A DNA stretch of 8,884 nt. Source: Acidobacteriota bacterium (GTDB lineage: Bacteria; Acidobacteriota; Thermoanaerobaculia; Gp7-AA8). A program made the translations under genes and the position numbers. The stretch lies in the NCBI GenBank assembly GCA_003222375.1, contig QHVX01000004.1:1-8884 (forward strand), read 5' to 3'. Shown here one piece after another: positions 1 to 8,200 of this stretch. Position 1 is the stretch's first letter; the number at the start of each line of letters is the position of its first letter. The notes beneath the pieces were generated by a model that was not told the origin of the DNA, did not search any database, and saw nothing but the letters and a program-made list of their open reading frames with translations.

Positions 1-1325
1 AGGATCGAGATACACATCACGAAGCCGATCCCGTGAATCGCGAGCCTGCTCTTCCATTGCCGCTCCCGGCTGCGGTCCTGAATGAAGTGCTTCGACATGC
101 CGAGGAGAGAGAGCGAAAAGGTGATGAAGACGTTGATCGAGTACATGACGATCAGTGTTGTCACGTCTCCGTGCGTGTAGAGCAGGGCCGCGAGTCCGGC
201 GAGACCCATCACCAGGATTCCATCCTGAGTGACGAGCCGATCGGAGAGTTGTGAGAATCGGTGCGGCATCCACGAGTCGATGGCCATGTTCGACAGAATC
301 CTCGGGCCATCGAGAAATCCTGCCTGTGCCGCGACGAACAGCAGCGCCGCTTCCGTGATCAGCGTGAAGATTACGATCACGACGCCGAGCCGCCAGTTTC
401 CACACAGGTTTTGCAGCAGCTCCGCGTTCATCGGGCGGCCTGCGACGGGATGCGAATTCGTCAAGAGGTAGCCGAACATGATTCCGCCGGCCGTGAACGC
501 GAGCGAGATCGCCATCAACGCCATCGTCTTCTTGGCGGTCTGCACGCGCGGCTCGCGCAGAATCGCGACGCCGTTCGAGACCGCTTCGATTCCGGTGTAT
601 GTGCCGCCACCCATCGAATAGGCTCGCAAGATCAGCAGCATCAACGGCAGCCATCCGAGCTGACGCGCCGAGGCGTGGAAGTCGCGTGTGGCGTCGCTGA
701 AGATCTGCGGCATCGCGCCGAATTTTGTCCCGACCGCGTAGACGATCAGGAACACATGCATCAGGAGGAACGCCACAAAAATAGGCGCCAGGAAATTGAC
801 GGACTCCTTCACGCCGCGCAGATTCAGGATCACCAGAAACGCGATGACGATGATTTCCGCCCACAATTTGTAGTGCACGGTGCTCGTCGGCAGAAATGAC
901 CAGATCTGATCGCATCCGTTTGCGATCGAAACCGTGATGGTCAGCATGTAGTCGACCAGCAGGGCGCACCCGGAAACGACGCCCACGCGATTTCCGAGAA
1001 GCTTCGTCGCGACGAGGTAGCCTCCGCCGCCGCCCGGGAAGTGCTCGATCAAATTTGCATAGGCAGTGGAGATGACGGCGATCGTGAGCGCCGTCATCGC
1101 GGTCAGAATGATTGCCAGATGGCTGTGCGGGCCGAGCGCCTTGTACGCTTCTTCCGGACCGTACGCCGAGGATGAAAGTCCATCGGCGCCGAGTCCGACC
1201 CAGGCCAGAAAGGCGATCAGCGACGTGTGACGGAAAATCTCCGGATCGCTGACGTTGCGCGCTCTCCCGATCACGATCCGGCGCAGACGCCGGATCCTGG
1301 TCTCTTCGCCTTCTTGTCGCTCCAC
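1..1325 (-). CDS. KimA-like APC-superfamily potassium importer (3' end outside window)
   Basis: Probable high-affinity proton-coupled K+ importer of the inner membrane. I translated 441 codons of an uninterrupted frame; the C-terminal part lies beyond the left edge (B. subtilis KimA is about 607 aa). From the GTG start the protein has a basic head (about residues 10-24), then hydrophobic segments with the family landmarks GADGLSSSAYG (46-56), FPGGGGGYLV (96-105), LLVDYMLTITVS (122-133), ILNLRGVKES (166-175) and TGIEAVSNG (244-252). From memory of the Bacillus KimA structure, the K+ site uses D36, Y43, D117, T121, S125, T230 and Y377. The aligned residues here are D48, Y55, D125, T129, S133, T244 and Y395, all conserved. 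GTG at 1325-1323 was chosen because it gives the KimA-like N-terminus and follows the kup stop by 3 bases; no good Shine-Dalgarno is visible, so it is probably translationally coupled to kup. Generic pipelines would call it an amino acid permease, which remains the alternative. Confidence 0.88.
   Translation of the reverse strand, partial: MERQEGEETRIRRLRRIVIGRARNVSDPEIFRHTSLIAFLAWVGLGADGLSSSAYGPEEAYKALGPHSHLAIILTAMTALTIAVISTAYANLIEHFPGGGGGYLVATKLLGNRVGVVSGCALLVDYMLTITVSIANGCDQIWSFLPTSTVHYKLWAEIIVIAFLVILNLRGVKESVNFLAPIFVAFLLMHVFLIVYAVGTKFGAMPQIFSDATRDFHASARQLGWLPLMLLILRAYSMGGGTYTGIEAVSNGVAILREPRVQTAKKTMALMAISLAFTAGGIMFGYLLTNSHPVAGRPMNAELLQNLCGNWRLGVVIVIFTLITEAALLFVAAQAGFLDGPRILSNMAIDSWMPHRFSQLSDRLVTQDGILVMGLAGLAALLYTHGDVTTLIVMYSINVFITFSLSLLGMSKHFIQDRSRERQWKSRLAIHGIGFVMCISI
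1275..1296. repeat. Perfect 9-bp inverted repeat (hairpin) in the start of the KimA-like gene
   Basis: GATCCGGCG at 1275-1283 and CGCCGGATC at 1288-1296 are exact reverse complements around the 4-base loop CAGA. In the minus-strand mRNA the stem would begin 27 bases after the end of the GTG start codon, inside codons for the basic stretch RIRRLRRI. It is a stable GC-rich stem with a short loop. No U-run follows on the minus strand, so it does not look like an intrinsic terminator. It could affect ribosome loading or mRNA stability at the kup/kimA junction, or simply reflect arginine codon choice (CGG/CGC/CGT). Confidence 0.6.
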
Positions 1326-1328
1326 GAT

Positions 1329-3209
1329 TTACATCTCGATCTGCGCGCCGAGCTCGATCACCTGGTTGGGCGGGAGGGCGAAGTAATGCGAGGCGCTGCT
1401 GGCGTTGCGACTCATCCACACGAAGAGCTCGTCGCGCCACACCGCCATGCCGGGCGCATTCGTCGCGATCAAAGTTTCGCGGCCCAGGAAATAGCTGGTC
1501 ATCATCGGCGGGAATTTGATCGGACCCTCAATCCGCGATAGCAGCTCCGGCAGGTTGGGATCTTCGATGAAGCCCACGCGCACGATGAGCCGAAAGACGC
1601 CGCTCCCCAATTCCTCCCACTCGTACCTCTGCTCCTCGGCAACGCGCGCGGTTTCCGCAACATCGATGTTCAGCAACACCACATTCCGATGCACCACTTT
1701 GTTGTGCTTCAAGTTGTGAAGAAGCGTGATCGGAATCCCGCTGCGCGATCGCGACATGAAGATCGCCGTGCCCGGCACTCGCGGAATGACGTTGTTCTTC
1801 AAATCGCGAAGAAAGTCGTCGACGGAGAGTGATTGTTCAGCCAATCGCTGCGTGAGAATCGTGCGACCGGTGTGCCACGTCGTCATCAATGTGTAGACGG
1901 TGATGCCCACCACTAATGGAAACCAGCCGCCTTCGACGATCTTCACGATGTTCGCGGCAAAAAACGAGAGATCGATCGCGAGCAGCGGCGCCGTCACTCC
2001 GATGACTGCCGCCCAACTCCAGTGCCAAATCTCGCGCTCCACCACCGCAAGCAGCGCCGTCGTGATCGCCATCGTCGCGGTGACTGCGACGCCGTACGCC
2101 GCGGCGAGATTCGTTGAGGCTTTGAAAGCGAGGACGAGCCCGATCGCGGAAAACATGAGCATCCAGTTGATCGACGGAATGTAGATCTGTCCGATTTCGC
2201 GGGCCGAGGTGTGCTTGACCACGATCCGCGGCGCGTATCCGAGCTGCACGGCTTGACGCGTCAACGAGTACGCGCCGGAGATCACGGCTTGCGATGCGAT
2301 GACCGTCGCGAGCGTCGCCAGCGCGACGAGCGGATACTGCGCCCAATGCGGCGCCAAAAGGAAAAACGGATGTGCCGTGCTCTTCGGGCTGTGCAGAAGC
2401 AACGCGCCTTGTCCGAGGTAGTTGAGGACGAGGCTCGGAAAGACCACGATGAACCACGCGAGTCGAATCGGCCGCGCGCCGAAATGTCCCATGTCGGCGT
2501 ACAGCGCTTCGCCTCCGGTCACCGCCAGGAAGACGGCACCGAGGACGAGGAAGCCGCGTTTGTGGTTGTCGGTGAAAAATCGCAGGGCGTGAAGTGGATT
2601 GAAGGCCGCGAGAACGTGGAGCTCCTGCACGAGATGAATGACGCCGAGGACGGCAATCACCGCGAACCACAGCAGCATTACCGGTCCGAACAACGCGCCC
2701 ACCCAGGCGGTGCCGAATCGCTGCACCATGAAAAGGATCACCAGCACGATGACCGTAATCGGCACGACAAACGGTGAAAATACCGGCGTCGTAACTTCCA
2801 ATCCTTCGATCGCGCTGAGCACCGAGATCGCGGGCGTGATCATTCCGTCGCCGTACAACAACGCTGCGCCGAAGAGCCCGAGCGCAATCAGGATCACGCG
2901 GCGTCTTCCTTCCTCACTGCGCGTGCCGGCGAGCGACATCAGCGCGAGGATGCCGCCCTCACCGCGGTTGTCGGCGCGCATGACCAGCGCCAGGTATTTG
3001 ATCGAGATGATGACGATCAACGACCAGACGATGAGCGAGAGCACGCCGATTACGTTCTGTGGCGTCGGCAGAACGCCGCGATCGCTGCGGAAGCACTCGC
3101 GCAAGGCGTAGAGGGGACTGGTGCCGATGTCGCCGTACACCACGCCGAGGGCGCCGAGTGAGAGGGTCAGGAGATAGCGCCGGCTACTTTGCTGCGCTGC
3201 AGGTTCCAT
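1329..3209 (-). CDS. kup: Kup-family potassium transporter
   Basis: Low-affinity K+/H+ symporter of the KUP/HAK/KT family in the cytoplasmic membrane, used for constitutive K+ uptake, especially at low pH. At 626 aa it matches E. coli Kup (622 aa) and can be followed end to end: GVVYGDIGTSPLYALRE (22-38), VMRADNRGEGGI (76-87), GDGMITPAISVLSAIEGLE (120-138), TGGEALYADMGHFG (231-244), ASQAVISGAYSLTRQAV, GQIYIPSINWML, SSNLAAAYG-like STNLAAAYGVAVT, then a cytoplasmic C-terminal domain containing RVPGTAIFMSRS and LLHNLKHNKVVH and ending NQVIELGAQIEM. The functionally important acidic residues are present as D27 (E. coli D23) and E234 (E229). E. coli E116 is replaced by D121, a conservative change. 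The ATG start gives the usual short cytoplasmic head; no clear Shine-Dalgarno precedes it. It is the first gene of a unit with the KimA-like transporter 3 bases downstream. Confidence 0.97.
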   Translation of the reverse strand: MEPAAQQSSRRYLLTLSLGALGVVYGDIGTSPLYALRECFRSDRGVLPTPQNVIGVLSLIVWSLIVIISIKYLALVMRADNRGEGGILALMSLAGTRSEEGRRRVILIALGLFGAALLYGDGMITPAISVLSAIEGLEVTTPVFSPFVVPITVIVLVILFMVQRFGTAWVGALFGPVMLLWFAVIAVLGVIHLVQELHVLAAFNPLHALRFFTDNHKRGFLVLGAVFLAVTGGEALYADMGHFGARPIRLAWFIVVFPSLVLNYLGQGALLLHSPKSTAHPFFLLAPHWAQYPLVALATLATVIASQAVISGAYSLTRQAVQLGYAPRIVVKHTSAREIGQIYIPSINWMLMFSAIGLVLAFKASTNLAAAYGVAVTATMAITTALLAVVEREIWHWSWAAVIGVTAPLLAIDLSFFAANIVKIVEGGWFPLVVGITVYTLMTTWHTGRTILTQRLAEQSLSVDDFLRDLKNNVIPRVPGTAIFMSRSRSGIPITLLHNLKHNKVVHRNVVLLNIDVAETARVAEEQRYEWEELGSGVFRLIVRVGFIEDPNLPELLSRIEGPIKFPPMMTSYFLGRETLIATNAPGMAVWRDELFVWMSRNASSASHYFALPPNQVIELGAQIEM

Positions 3210-3225
3210 TCGTTCGGCAGCGGCG

Positions 3226-3240
3226 AAGGTACCACACCTT
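3226..3240. repeat. Short inverted repeat at the divergent promoter
   Basis: AAGGT (3226-3230) and ACCTT (3236-3240) form a perfect 5-bp inverted repeat with a 5-base centre. It lies directly beside the overlapping -10 elements and over the likely kup transcription start. This placement suits a small operator, but 5-bp arms arise easily by chance and no regulator gene is nearby. Confidence 0.25.
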
Positions 3241-3248
3241 GCTATACT
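3240..3248 (+). promoter_or_regulatory. Extended -10 promoter element, rightward
   Basis: TGCTATACT contains the TGn extension followed by TATACT, which matches 5 of 6 bases of the sigma-70 -10 consensus. The bases 16-18 upstream do not resemble a -35 box, which fits extended -10 promoters. Transcription would start near 3255 and give a leader of about 45 bases before the ATG at 3300. Confidence 0.45.
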
Positions 3249-3284
3249 GCCACTCCCGTATTCGACGGAAGCTGCAGCACGAAC

Positions 3285-3296
3285 AGGGGATAGGGG
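3285..3296 (+). promoter_or_regulatory. Ribosome binding site of the secreted-protein gene
   Basis: AGGGGA (3285-3290) lies 9 bases before the ATG at 3300 and is followed by a second purine run, AGGGG (3292-3296). The first run at 9-base spacing favours the ATG. The second run would fall too close to either start candidate (TTG 3297 or ATG 3300) to be the main site. Confidence 0.5.
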
Positions 3297-3299
3297 TTG

Positions 3300-4736
3300 A
3301 TGAGAGAGGCGAATTTCTCGCGCGCCGTTTCGGCAGTGCTTGTAATGCTGACCGCGTCTGTCGTGCGCGGACAGTGCGTGACTACCGAGCGGGCGATCAC
3401 GCAGCCCGCCTCTTTTCCCAGCCGCGTCGCCGGTCCGATCGCCTCGACCGGCTCAATCCTCGGCCTCGCCAAGAGCGACATCACGACGGGCATTCCGGCC
3501 ATTTTTTTCGCAACCTTTGACGGCAGCCTCAACCCGCTGACCGATGACCGGCAGATCGCAGACACATCGGCGAACGGCGCTACGAACCTGATCTGGAACG
3601 GCAGCGAATTCGGACTCTTCTATCAGACTCCGACCTTTGCGTTGATGCTGCAGAGCATCGCGACGAGCGGAAATCCGATCGGCGCGGCAATCCCCATCGT
3701 GAACCATGCGTGGAGTCCCGATGACGAGTTCGACGTCGCTTGGTCTCCAGTCCGCAACGCTTACGCCATCGCGCGGACTGTCACTCAGGGTGCTGAGCGC
3801 GGACTGTGGCTGACAGTGGTTTCGAGAAACGGCGTCGTCATTGCCGATACGAACATCACGTTTTTTGTAAGTCCGCCCACGTTGCCGCGGGTCGCGGCGT
3901 TGCCGGATGGCTCATTTGCCATTTCATGGGTACGAAGCGGGACCGAAGGCCGCGTCTTCGCAATCTCGATCGTCTCTCAAAGCGGACTGCTCTTGAAGTC
4001 CACGGTCTTTTCTTCCCGTGAGGTTACCGCCGCGCGCATCGCGACCGACGGCAATTCGATCCTCGTGATTTTCTCGAGCCCGGTCACGGGTGGAACCGAA
4101 CTGCGTGTCGCGCAGTTCGACCTCGCCGGAAACACGATCAAAAGCGATTCCGCCTTTCTCACCGGATCGGGCGTCGACATCCTTCCGCTGCAATTGCAAT
4201 GGAACCCGACACTTTCCGAGTGGACGCTGACGTACAACGACGCGCAACTCGGACTCCTCGTCTTTCCGGGAACGATTCGCCTCCGGCGATTTACTTCGCT
4301 CACCGCGATGCCGAGTGACACGCTGCTGTCGCCGAATCCATCTCACAGTCGCCTGGTCGATCCATATCCGATCGTCTTCATGAACGGCGGCTACATCGCA
4401 TCGATCCAACGCGTGATCTCGCGTCAGGAAGGCAGCGAGTCATACCTCGTGAAGTCGTGCCCGTTCTTCGTCACGGCATCGACGAATACGCCGATCGTGC
4501 CTCCGTTCGTGCCAGTGACTTTCACCGGCATCGGCAGCGGCGGAACTCCCGGATACCAATTCGAATGGCAGTTCGGCGATAACGCCATCACCAAGGGTCA
4601 GGTCGTACAGCACGTGTATCAGTTGCCGGGAACGTACACGGTGACGCTTACCGGCACCGACGCAGCGGGCGCCTCATCGATCACACGGCTCACCGTCGTT
4701 GTTCGAGTCGGAAAAGCGCGCGCCGTCCGGCACTAA
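3300..4736 (+). CDS. Secreted beta-propeller-like repeat protein with C-terminal PKD domain
   Basis: Function unknown; probably exported. The 478-aa product starts with a signal peptide: a basic n-region (MREANFSR), a hydrophobic core (about 9-22), and likely cleavage near residues 24-25. Residues about 38-390 fall into seven units of roughly 50 residues. Each tends to run: aromatic/hydrophobic strand, Asp/Asn-Gly turn, strand, then a segment ending G-hydrophobic. Examples are LIWNGSEFGLFYQT, VAWSPVRNAYAIA, ALPDGSFAISWV, ATDGNSILVIFS and LQWNPTLSEWTLTY. This is the look of a beta-propeller. Residues about 392-474 are a PKD domain, with the hallmark WQFGD at 423-427 and PGTYTVTLTGTDAAG from 443. 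The only cysteines are C26 and C387, flanking the repeat region. No sortase motif, lipobox, PEP-CTERM or other anchor is visible; the tail is short and basic. An in-frame TTG at 3297 is a less likely start. PKD domains usually mediate adhesion or polymer binding at the cell surface; that role here is inference. Confidence 0.85.
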   Translation: MREANFSRAVSAVLVMLTASVVRGQCVTTERAITQPASFPSRVAGPIASTGSILGLAKSDITTGIPAIFFATFDGSLNPLTDDRQIADTSANGATNLIWNGSEFGLFYQTPTFALMLQSIATSGNPIGAAIPIVNHAWSPDDEFDVAWSPVRNAYAIARTVTQGAERGLWLTVVSRNGVVIADTNITFFVSPPTLPRVAALPDGSFAISWVRSGTEGRVFAISIVSQSGLLLKSTVFSSREVTAARIATDGNSILVIFSSPVTGGTELRVAQFDLAGNTIKSDSAFLTGSGVDILPLQLQWNPTLSEWTLTYNDAQLGLLVFPGTIRLRRFTSLTAMPSDTLLSPNPSHSRLVDPYPIVFMNGGYIASIQRVISRQEGSESYLVKSCPFFVTASTNTPIVPPFVPVTFTGIGSGGTPGYQFEWQFGDNAITKGQVVQHVYQLPGTYTVTLTGTDAAGASSITRLTVVVRVGKARAVRH

Positions 4737-5260
4737 TCAAACTGACCGAGCTTCAGCACCGTGTTCCAGTTGCGGCCTGTTCCGCGCATGCCGAGGGTTT
4801 TCTCGATCACGCCGTGACTGAATTTCGATGTTCCAACGCCGTCGGGATAGACGATGTAGAGCTGCCTACCGATGGCGCGGAAAGTTTCGCGGCCTTTGAT
4901 GGCGCCCTCCAATTGCTTGACGTTCTTCGGCTCGCCCTCCAGAAACATGACGAGGAGGTGGCCGGGATCCTCTTTCGCTTCGCGTGGGAACGGGTTCTGC
5001 GCGATGACGCTTTTCAGGTCGTCTGCCGATCGAATAAAAAATTTCGTCTCGACGCCGAGACGCTTCTGAACTTCCGAATCGAGAAGGCGCTCGAGTTGCA
5101 CCGGCGATTTCCGCGTCGTCCGAAAAATCAGATTGCCGCTGTTGAGCAGCGATCGTGCATCGTCGAAGCCGGGGCGTTTGAGGAGCTCGACGAGATCGGA
5201 CATCGCGATCTTCGTGTTGCCGCCGACATTGATGCCTCGAAGGAACGCGATGTACAACAC
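4733..5260 (-). CDS. DUF1697 family protein
   Basis: Small soluble protein of the DUF1697 family (PF08002), whose biochemical role is not established. The 175-aa product fits the family's usual 170-180 aa. Its N-terminal signature FLRGINVGGN starts a few residues in, followed by LLNSGNLIFR, the mid region FFIRSADDLKSVIAQNPFP, and the conserved end beginning KFSHGVIEKTLGMRGTGRNW with NTVLKL. The GTG at 5260-5258 was chosen because it puts the signature at the right place. An in-frame upstream start at 5377 would add 39 Arg/Ser-rich residues that are only the out-of-frame shadow of the EAL-domain gene. The GTG shares one base with the TAG of the upstream signalling gene, so translation is probably coupled. 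The 3' end overlaps the converging secreted-protein gene by 4 bp. Confidence 0.9.
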   Translation of the reverse strand: MLYIAFLRGINVGGNTKIAMSDLVELLKRPGFDDARSLLNSGNLIFRTTRKSPVQLERLLDSEVQKRLGVETKFFIRSADDLKSVIAQNPFPREAKEDPGHLLVMFLEGEPKNVKQLEGAIKGRETFRAIGRQLYIVYPDGVGTSKFSHGVIEKTLGMRGTGRNWNTVLKLGQFD

Positions 5261-8200
5261 TAAGTTTTCTGCGGCTCCTTCGCTTCGATGCCGAGCGTCT
5301 GCGCTTTCGCGAGAAGATCGGTGAAGCGATCGACGGGCACCGGCGCCTTGATCAGGTAGCCCTGCATCTGATCGCAACTGTAGCGCTTGAGGAACGTCGA
5401 CTGCTCGGTGAACTCGACGCCCTCTGCGATCACTTTCAGCCGCAGACTGTGCGCCATCGCGATGATCGCGGTGACGATCGCGGCGGTGTCAGGATCGTGC
5501 GTAATGTCATGCACGAACGATTGATCGATTTTCAAAGTATCAATCGGGAATCGCTTCAGATAGCTCAGCGACGAATGGCCGGTGCCGAAGTCGTCGAGCG
5601 AAATCCGCACGCCGAGTTTTTTCAGTTCGTACAACGTCCGCACGCTGTTCTCGGGATTCTGCATTGCGCTGCTCTCGGTGATTTCCAATTCGAGCATGCG
5701 CGCAGGCAAGCCGGTCTCTTCGATGACTTCCCGAACGCGCTGGAGCAGGTCGGGCTGCTGCAGCTGGCAGACGGAAAGATTGACGGCCAACGACAGCATG
5801 CGGAAGCCGGCATCCTGCCACGCCTTCGCCTGGGCGCATGCCGTGCGCAGCGCCCACGTTCCGATCGGAATCATCACGCCGATCGCTTCGGCAAGCGGAA
5901 TGAAGACCGCCGGCGGGATCATGCCGAGGGTCGGGTGGTTCCAGCGGAGTAGAGCTTCCATGCCGCTGATTCTCCCGGTTCGGAAATCGAATATGGGCTG
6001 GTAGTAGACCGCCAGCTCCTGATTCGCGAGCGCCTTGCGGAGGCCGTGCTCGAGCGCGATGCGTTGCAGCGCCTTGGCGTTGATGAAGGCGTTGAAGAGT
6101 TGATAGTTGTCGCGCCCCTGCTCCTTCGCCTGATACATCGCGGTGTCGGCGTTCTTGATCAGGGTCTCGGCGTCGATGCCGTCGTCGGGATAGAGGCTGA
6201 TTCCGATGCTCGTGGTCATGAAGAACTCGCGGCCTTCGATGTGGAAGGGATAGCGGACGGCATCGATGATCTTCTGCGCGACGAGCGCGGCATCTTCACC
6301 GTGAGGCAGGTGCCCAAGCAGAATCGTGAATTCGTCACCGCCGAGGCGCGCGACGGTGTCGCTTTCGCGGACGCACGATTGAACGCGGGCCGCGACCGCC
6401 TGCAGCAACTGGTCGCCGATGTTGTGCCCGAGCGAGTCGTTGATGACCTTGAATCGATCGAGGTCGAGGAACAGCACCGCCAGCTTCGCGCGATCGCGCT
6501 GCGCGTGCGAGATGGCGACCGTCAATCGGTCTTTGAAGAGCAGCCGATTCGGCAACCCGCTGAGCGCATCGTGATAGGCCAGGTGTTTGATCTGTTCCTC
6601 GGCGTACGTCCGCTCGGTGATGTCGCGGACGACGCAGACGAGGCCGCCGCCCTGGATTGCGCTGATCGAGATTTCCTGCGGGAAGGTCAGGCCGTCGTGG
6701 CGAAGGCCGGGCGCTTCACCGCGCCACCGCCCTCGCTGATGCACGATCGGAAGAATCGTGTTCGTAAATCGTTCGTAAGTTGCCGGCTCGTAGAGCGCGT
6801 GAAAAGGCAGTCCGATCATCGATTGCGGATCGGCGTAGCCGTATAGCTTTGCGAGTGCGTCGTTGACGACCGTGAATTCGAGTCGCTCATTGACGATGCC
6901 GATACCATCCATCGACGCGGTCATGGCCGCCGATTGTTTTCGCAGCGTCTCTTCCGCCTGCTTGCGCTCCGTGACGTCGTTCGCGACGTGGAGGAAGCCG
7001 GTGAGCCAGCCGTCGTCGCGGCGCAGGGCGGTCACCGACAGCAACACCGTGATCTCACCGCCGTCTTTTTTCACATAGGTCCACTCGCGCTCTTCCAGGC
7101 CTTCGCGATCGGCGCGATGCGCGAGGATGTCGAAGCCGCCGAACCGCTCGCCGAATTCGTTCAGCAGCCGGACAGCGTGTTCAGTGAGCTCCTCCGGTTT
7201 GTGCAGATCGACGATCGACCGGTGTCCGATCATCTCGGCCGCAGAGTAACCAAGCATGCGCTCTGCGCCGGAATTGAAAACCGTAATCATTCCCTGCGCG
7301 TCGGTCGCAATGATCGAGATTCGCGACGCGGCGTCGAGTACCGCCTTGCGCTGAGCGTTCGAGGCCGCCAGCTGCTGCTCGGCGAGCTTCCGTTCCGTGA
7401 TGTCGTAGACGAAGCCTTCGAACATCAACTCGCCCTTTGCATCGTGGATGGCGTGAGCGTTCACCTGCACCCAGATCGGCGCGCCGTTCTTTTTCTTCCA
7501 CAGCAGTTGCAGGTCGGCGTTTGTGCCTTCTTCGAGAGTCGTGATCGGCGTGTCGCGGTCTTCGGCATTGAAATAAACATCTTTCGCAAGGTCGACCTGC
7601 ATCAGCTCTTCGACGCTGTCGTATCCGAGCATCCGCGCCAGGCTGGTGTTTGCAGTCACCAGCCGGCCGTCAGGGCTCGACTGATAGATGCCGACTGACG
7701 CGTAGTCGAAGATGTTTCGATACTTTTCTTCCGACGATTGCAGCGCCAGCTCGGCCTGCCGGCGCTCCGTGATGTCGTGAATGATCGAGTAGAGAAATTT
7801 TCTACCGCCGATTTCCACCGGTCCCGAGTGCTCTTCAACATCGCGAACCACGCCGTTGGCCAGACGGTGGCGGAACTGAAAATAGCTGTGGTTTTGCCGG
7901 GCGGCGCCAGCCATCTCTTCGCGGATTTGCTCTGGCGGCAGGCGATTGATGTCTCCGATGTTCATCGTGCGCAATCGCTCGACACTCCATCCGTAATATT
8001 CGGAGGCCGCCACGTTGGCGTCCACGATCCCGCCTGACTCCGGATCGAGGATGAGCTGCACTGCGCGATTGTTCTCGAACATCTGCCGATAACGCCGCTC
8101 GTTTTCGCGCAGGGCGCTCTCGTGACGCTTCTGCTCGATCGCTGTCGCAACCTGCTGCGCGACGAACACGAGGATTTCTTTGTCGCGCGCGCTCAGACGC

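Larger units (their letters stand above)
3210..3299. promoter_or_regulatory. Divergent intergenic region between kup and the secreted-protein gene
   Basis: These 90 bases must hold the start signals for both leftward kup and the rightward secreted-protein gene. On the minus strand, TATAGC (3246-3241) is a possible -10 for kup, with only a poor -35 (TTCCGT with about an 18-base spacer). It would leave a leader of roughly 25-30 bases, too short for a riboswitch. On the plus strand the better element is the extended -10 listed separately. The two -10 candidates overlap, so RNA polymerase could serve only one direction at a time. Positions are read by eye, without scoring. Confidence 0.45.

Noticed and set aside
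261..899. Long plus-strand open frame opposite the KimA-like gene
   Set aside because: Its Arg/His/Asp/Gln-rich product is typical of an antisense shadow of a GC-rich gene. The minus strand here encodes a clear transporter.
2211..2777. Plus-strand open frame of 188 aa inside kup
   Set aside because: Charged, low-complexity product with no domain; antisense to strongly conserved Kup sequence.
3210..3299. c-di-AMP (ydaO-type) riboswitch ahead of the K+ genes
   Set aside because: This riboswitch controls kimA in Bacillus, but the kup leader here has only about 30 bases and the kup/kimA-like gap 3 bases; neither can hold the aptamer.
3375..3377. Cys26 as a lipoprotein lipidation site
   Set aside because: The preceding residues VRGQ do not form a lipobox. 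A normal signal peptidase I site fits better.
5261..5377. N-terminal extension of the DUF1697 protein from an upstream start
   Set aside because: The added residues are Arg/Ser-rich and out of frame with the EAL domain they overlap. The family begins right at the GTG at 5260.
6046..6846. Plus-strand open frame of 266 aa opposite the GGDEF region
   Set aside because: Shadow of the GGDEF/PAS coding strand; no recognisable family and no ribosome site of note.
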